Assembly (NCBI GenBank): GCA_025455345.1
Contig: JALOMS010000298.1
Location: forward strand, 1 to 6,208
DNA from: Thermoflexibacter sp.
GTDB lineage: Bacteria; Bacteroidota; Bacteroidia; Cytophagales; Thermoflexibacteraceae
Reading direction: 5' to 3'
Length of the DNA stretch: 6,208 nt
Of the stretch, positions 5,965 to 6,208 are shown piece after piece. A program made the translations under genes and the position numbers. Position 1 is the first letter of the stretch, and the number at the start of each line of letters is the position of its first letter. The notes under the pieces were generated by a model. It made no database searches and was not told the origin of the DNA. It was given only the letters and a program-made list of their open reading frames with translations.

Positions 5965-6208
5965 TTAATGCAAATCTCTATCTACTTGACTTCCAGAACC
6001 TCCACGCAATATGTCCAAATCTGTACCTAAGTGAGCTTGTTGGACATGGTCTATATAAAACTTTACATAGCCTCTAACTGCCTGCGGAGGAGGTGCTACC
6101 CACTCAGCTTTGCGTTTGGCTAATTCTTCTTCGCTAATATCCAAATGCAATTTTCTATTTTCCACGTCTAATTCTATATAATCCCCATCTTTGACTAAGG
6201 CTAATACC
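5965..6208 (-). CDS. IlvD/Edd family dehydratase (dihydroxy-acid dehydratase-like), C-terminal part, runs off the right edge
   Basis: The frame is open from the right edge to the TAA at 5965-5967, about 80 residues. It enters as VLALVKDGDYIELD, matching the GPIALVxDGDxIxxD segment near the end of IlvD/Edd proteins. It continues with LHLDISEEELAKRKAEW and VAPPPQAVRGYVKFYIDHV. Family members use an Fe-S cluster to dehydrate 2,3-dihydroxy acids: dihydroxy-isovalerate in valine/isoleucine synthesis (IlvD), or sugar acids in related enzymes. After the APPP-x-RGY segment there is an extended tail with QQAHLGTDLDIL, GGSG and a terminal RDLH. From memory this tail resembles the aldonate-dehydratase-like subgroup more than E. 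coli IlvD, so I withhold the symbol ilvD. The cluster-binding cysteines lie outside the window. An intrinsic terminator follows the stop. Confidence 0.82.
   Translation of the reverse strand, partial: VLALVKDGDYIELDVENRKLHLDISEEELAKRKAEWVAPPPQAVRGYVKFYIDHVQQAHLGTDLDILRGGSGSQVDRDLH

Noticed and set aside
1..6208. CRISPR arrays, tRNA or rRNA genes, transposases, toxin-antitoxin or phage genes
   Set aside because: I looked on both strands and found no repeat-spacer pattern, cloverleaf or characteristic protein motif for any of these.

Overview
The window looks like ordinary chromosomal DNA from a low-GC member of the Bacteroidota, probably a Cytophagales-type bacterium. Three signs support this. 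Start codons are preceded by A-rich stretches rather than strong Shine-Dalgarno sequences. Three intergenic regions contain TAnnTTTG-like -7 boxes. The protein families are typical of that phylum: a Tat-exported Gfo/Idh/MocA oxidoreductase, a short-signal lipoprotein glycosidase, a DinB-fold protein and a DUF998-type membrane protein. The assignment rests on pattern recognition only.

All seven genes lie on the minus strand, so transcription runs from the right edge to the left. From right to left they are: the C-terminal end of an IlvD/Edd-family dehydratase (5965 to beyond 6208), closed by a stem-loop terminator at 5895-5923; a DUF998-like six-helix membrane protein (5090-5713); a small alpha/beta hydrolase (4168-4983); a lipoprotein with a clan GH-A-like TIM barrel (2948-4057); a Tat-exported Gfo/Idh/MocA oxidoreductase (1289-2680); a DinB-family protein (515-1054); and the N-terminal 115 residues of a DnaQ-like 3'-5' exonuclease (347 to beyond position 1).

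No two genes overlap. Gaps are roughly 105 to 270 bases, so most genes are probably transcribed separately rather than as one operon. No intergenic gap exceeds 300 bases. Two of the gaps contain inverted repeats strong enough to note: an 18-bp perfect inverted repeat at 1202-1264 and the terminator at 5895-5923.

The only functional theme visible is carbohydrate handling: a periplasmic glycosidase-like lipoprotein next to an exported sugar-oxidoreductase-type enzyme, with a dehydratase whose tail may belong to a sugar-acid subgroup a few genes away. This link is inferred from proximity. I see no rRNA, tRNA, CRISPR array, transposase, phage gene or recognisable defence system, and nothing that clearly amounts to an undescribed system. 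The most checkable oddities are small: a pair of 14-bp promoter-like motifs exactly 42 bp apart, the long inverted repeat, and an intergenic stretch that resembles part of the adjacent glycosidase gene.
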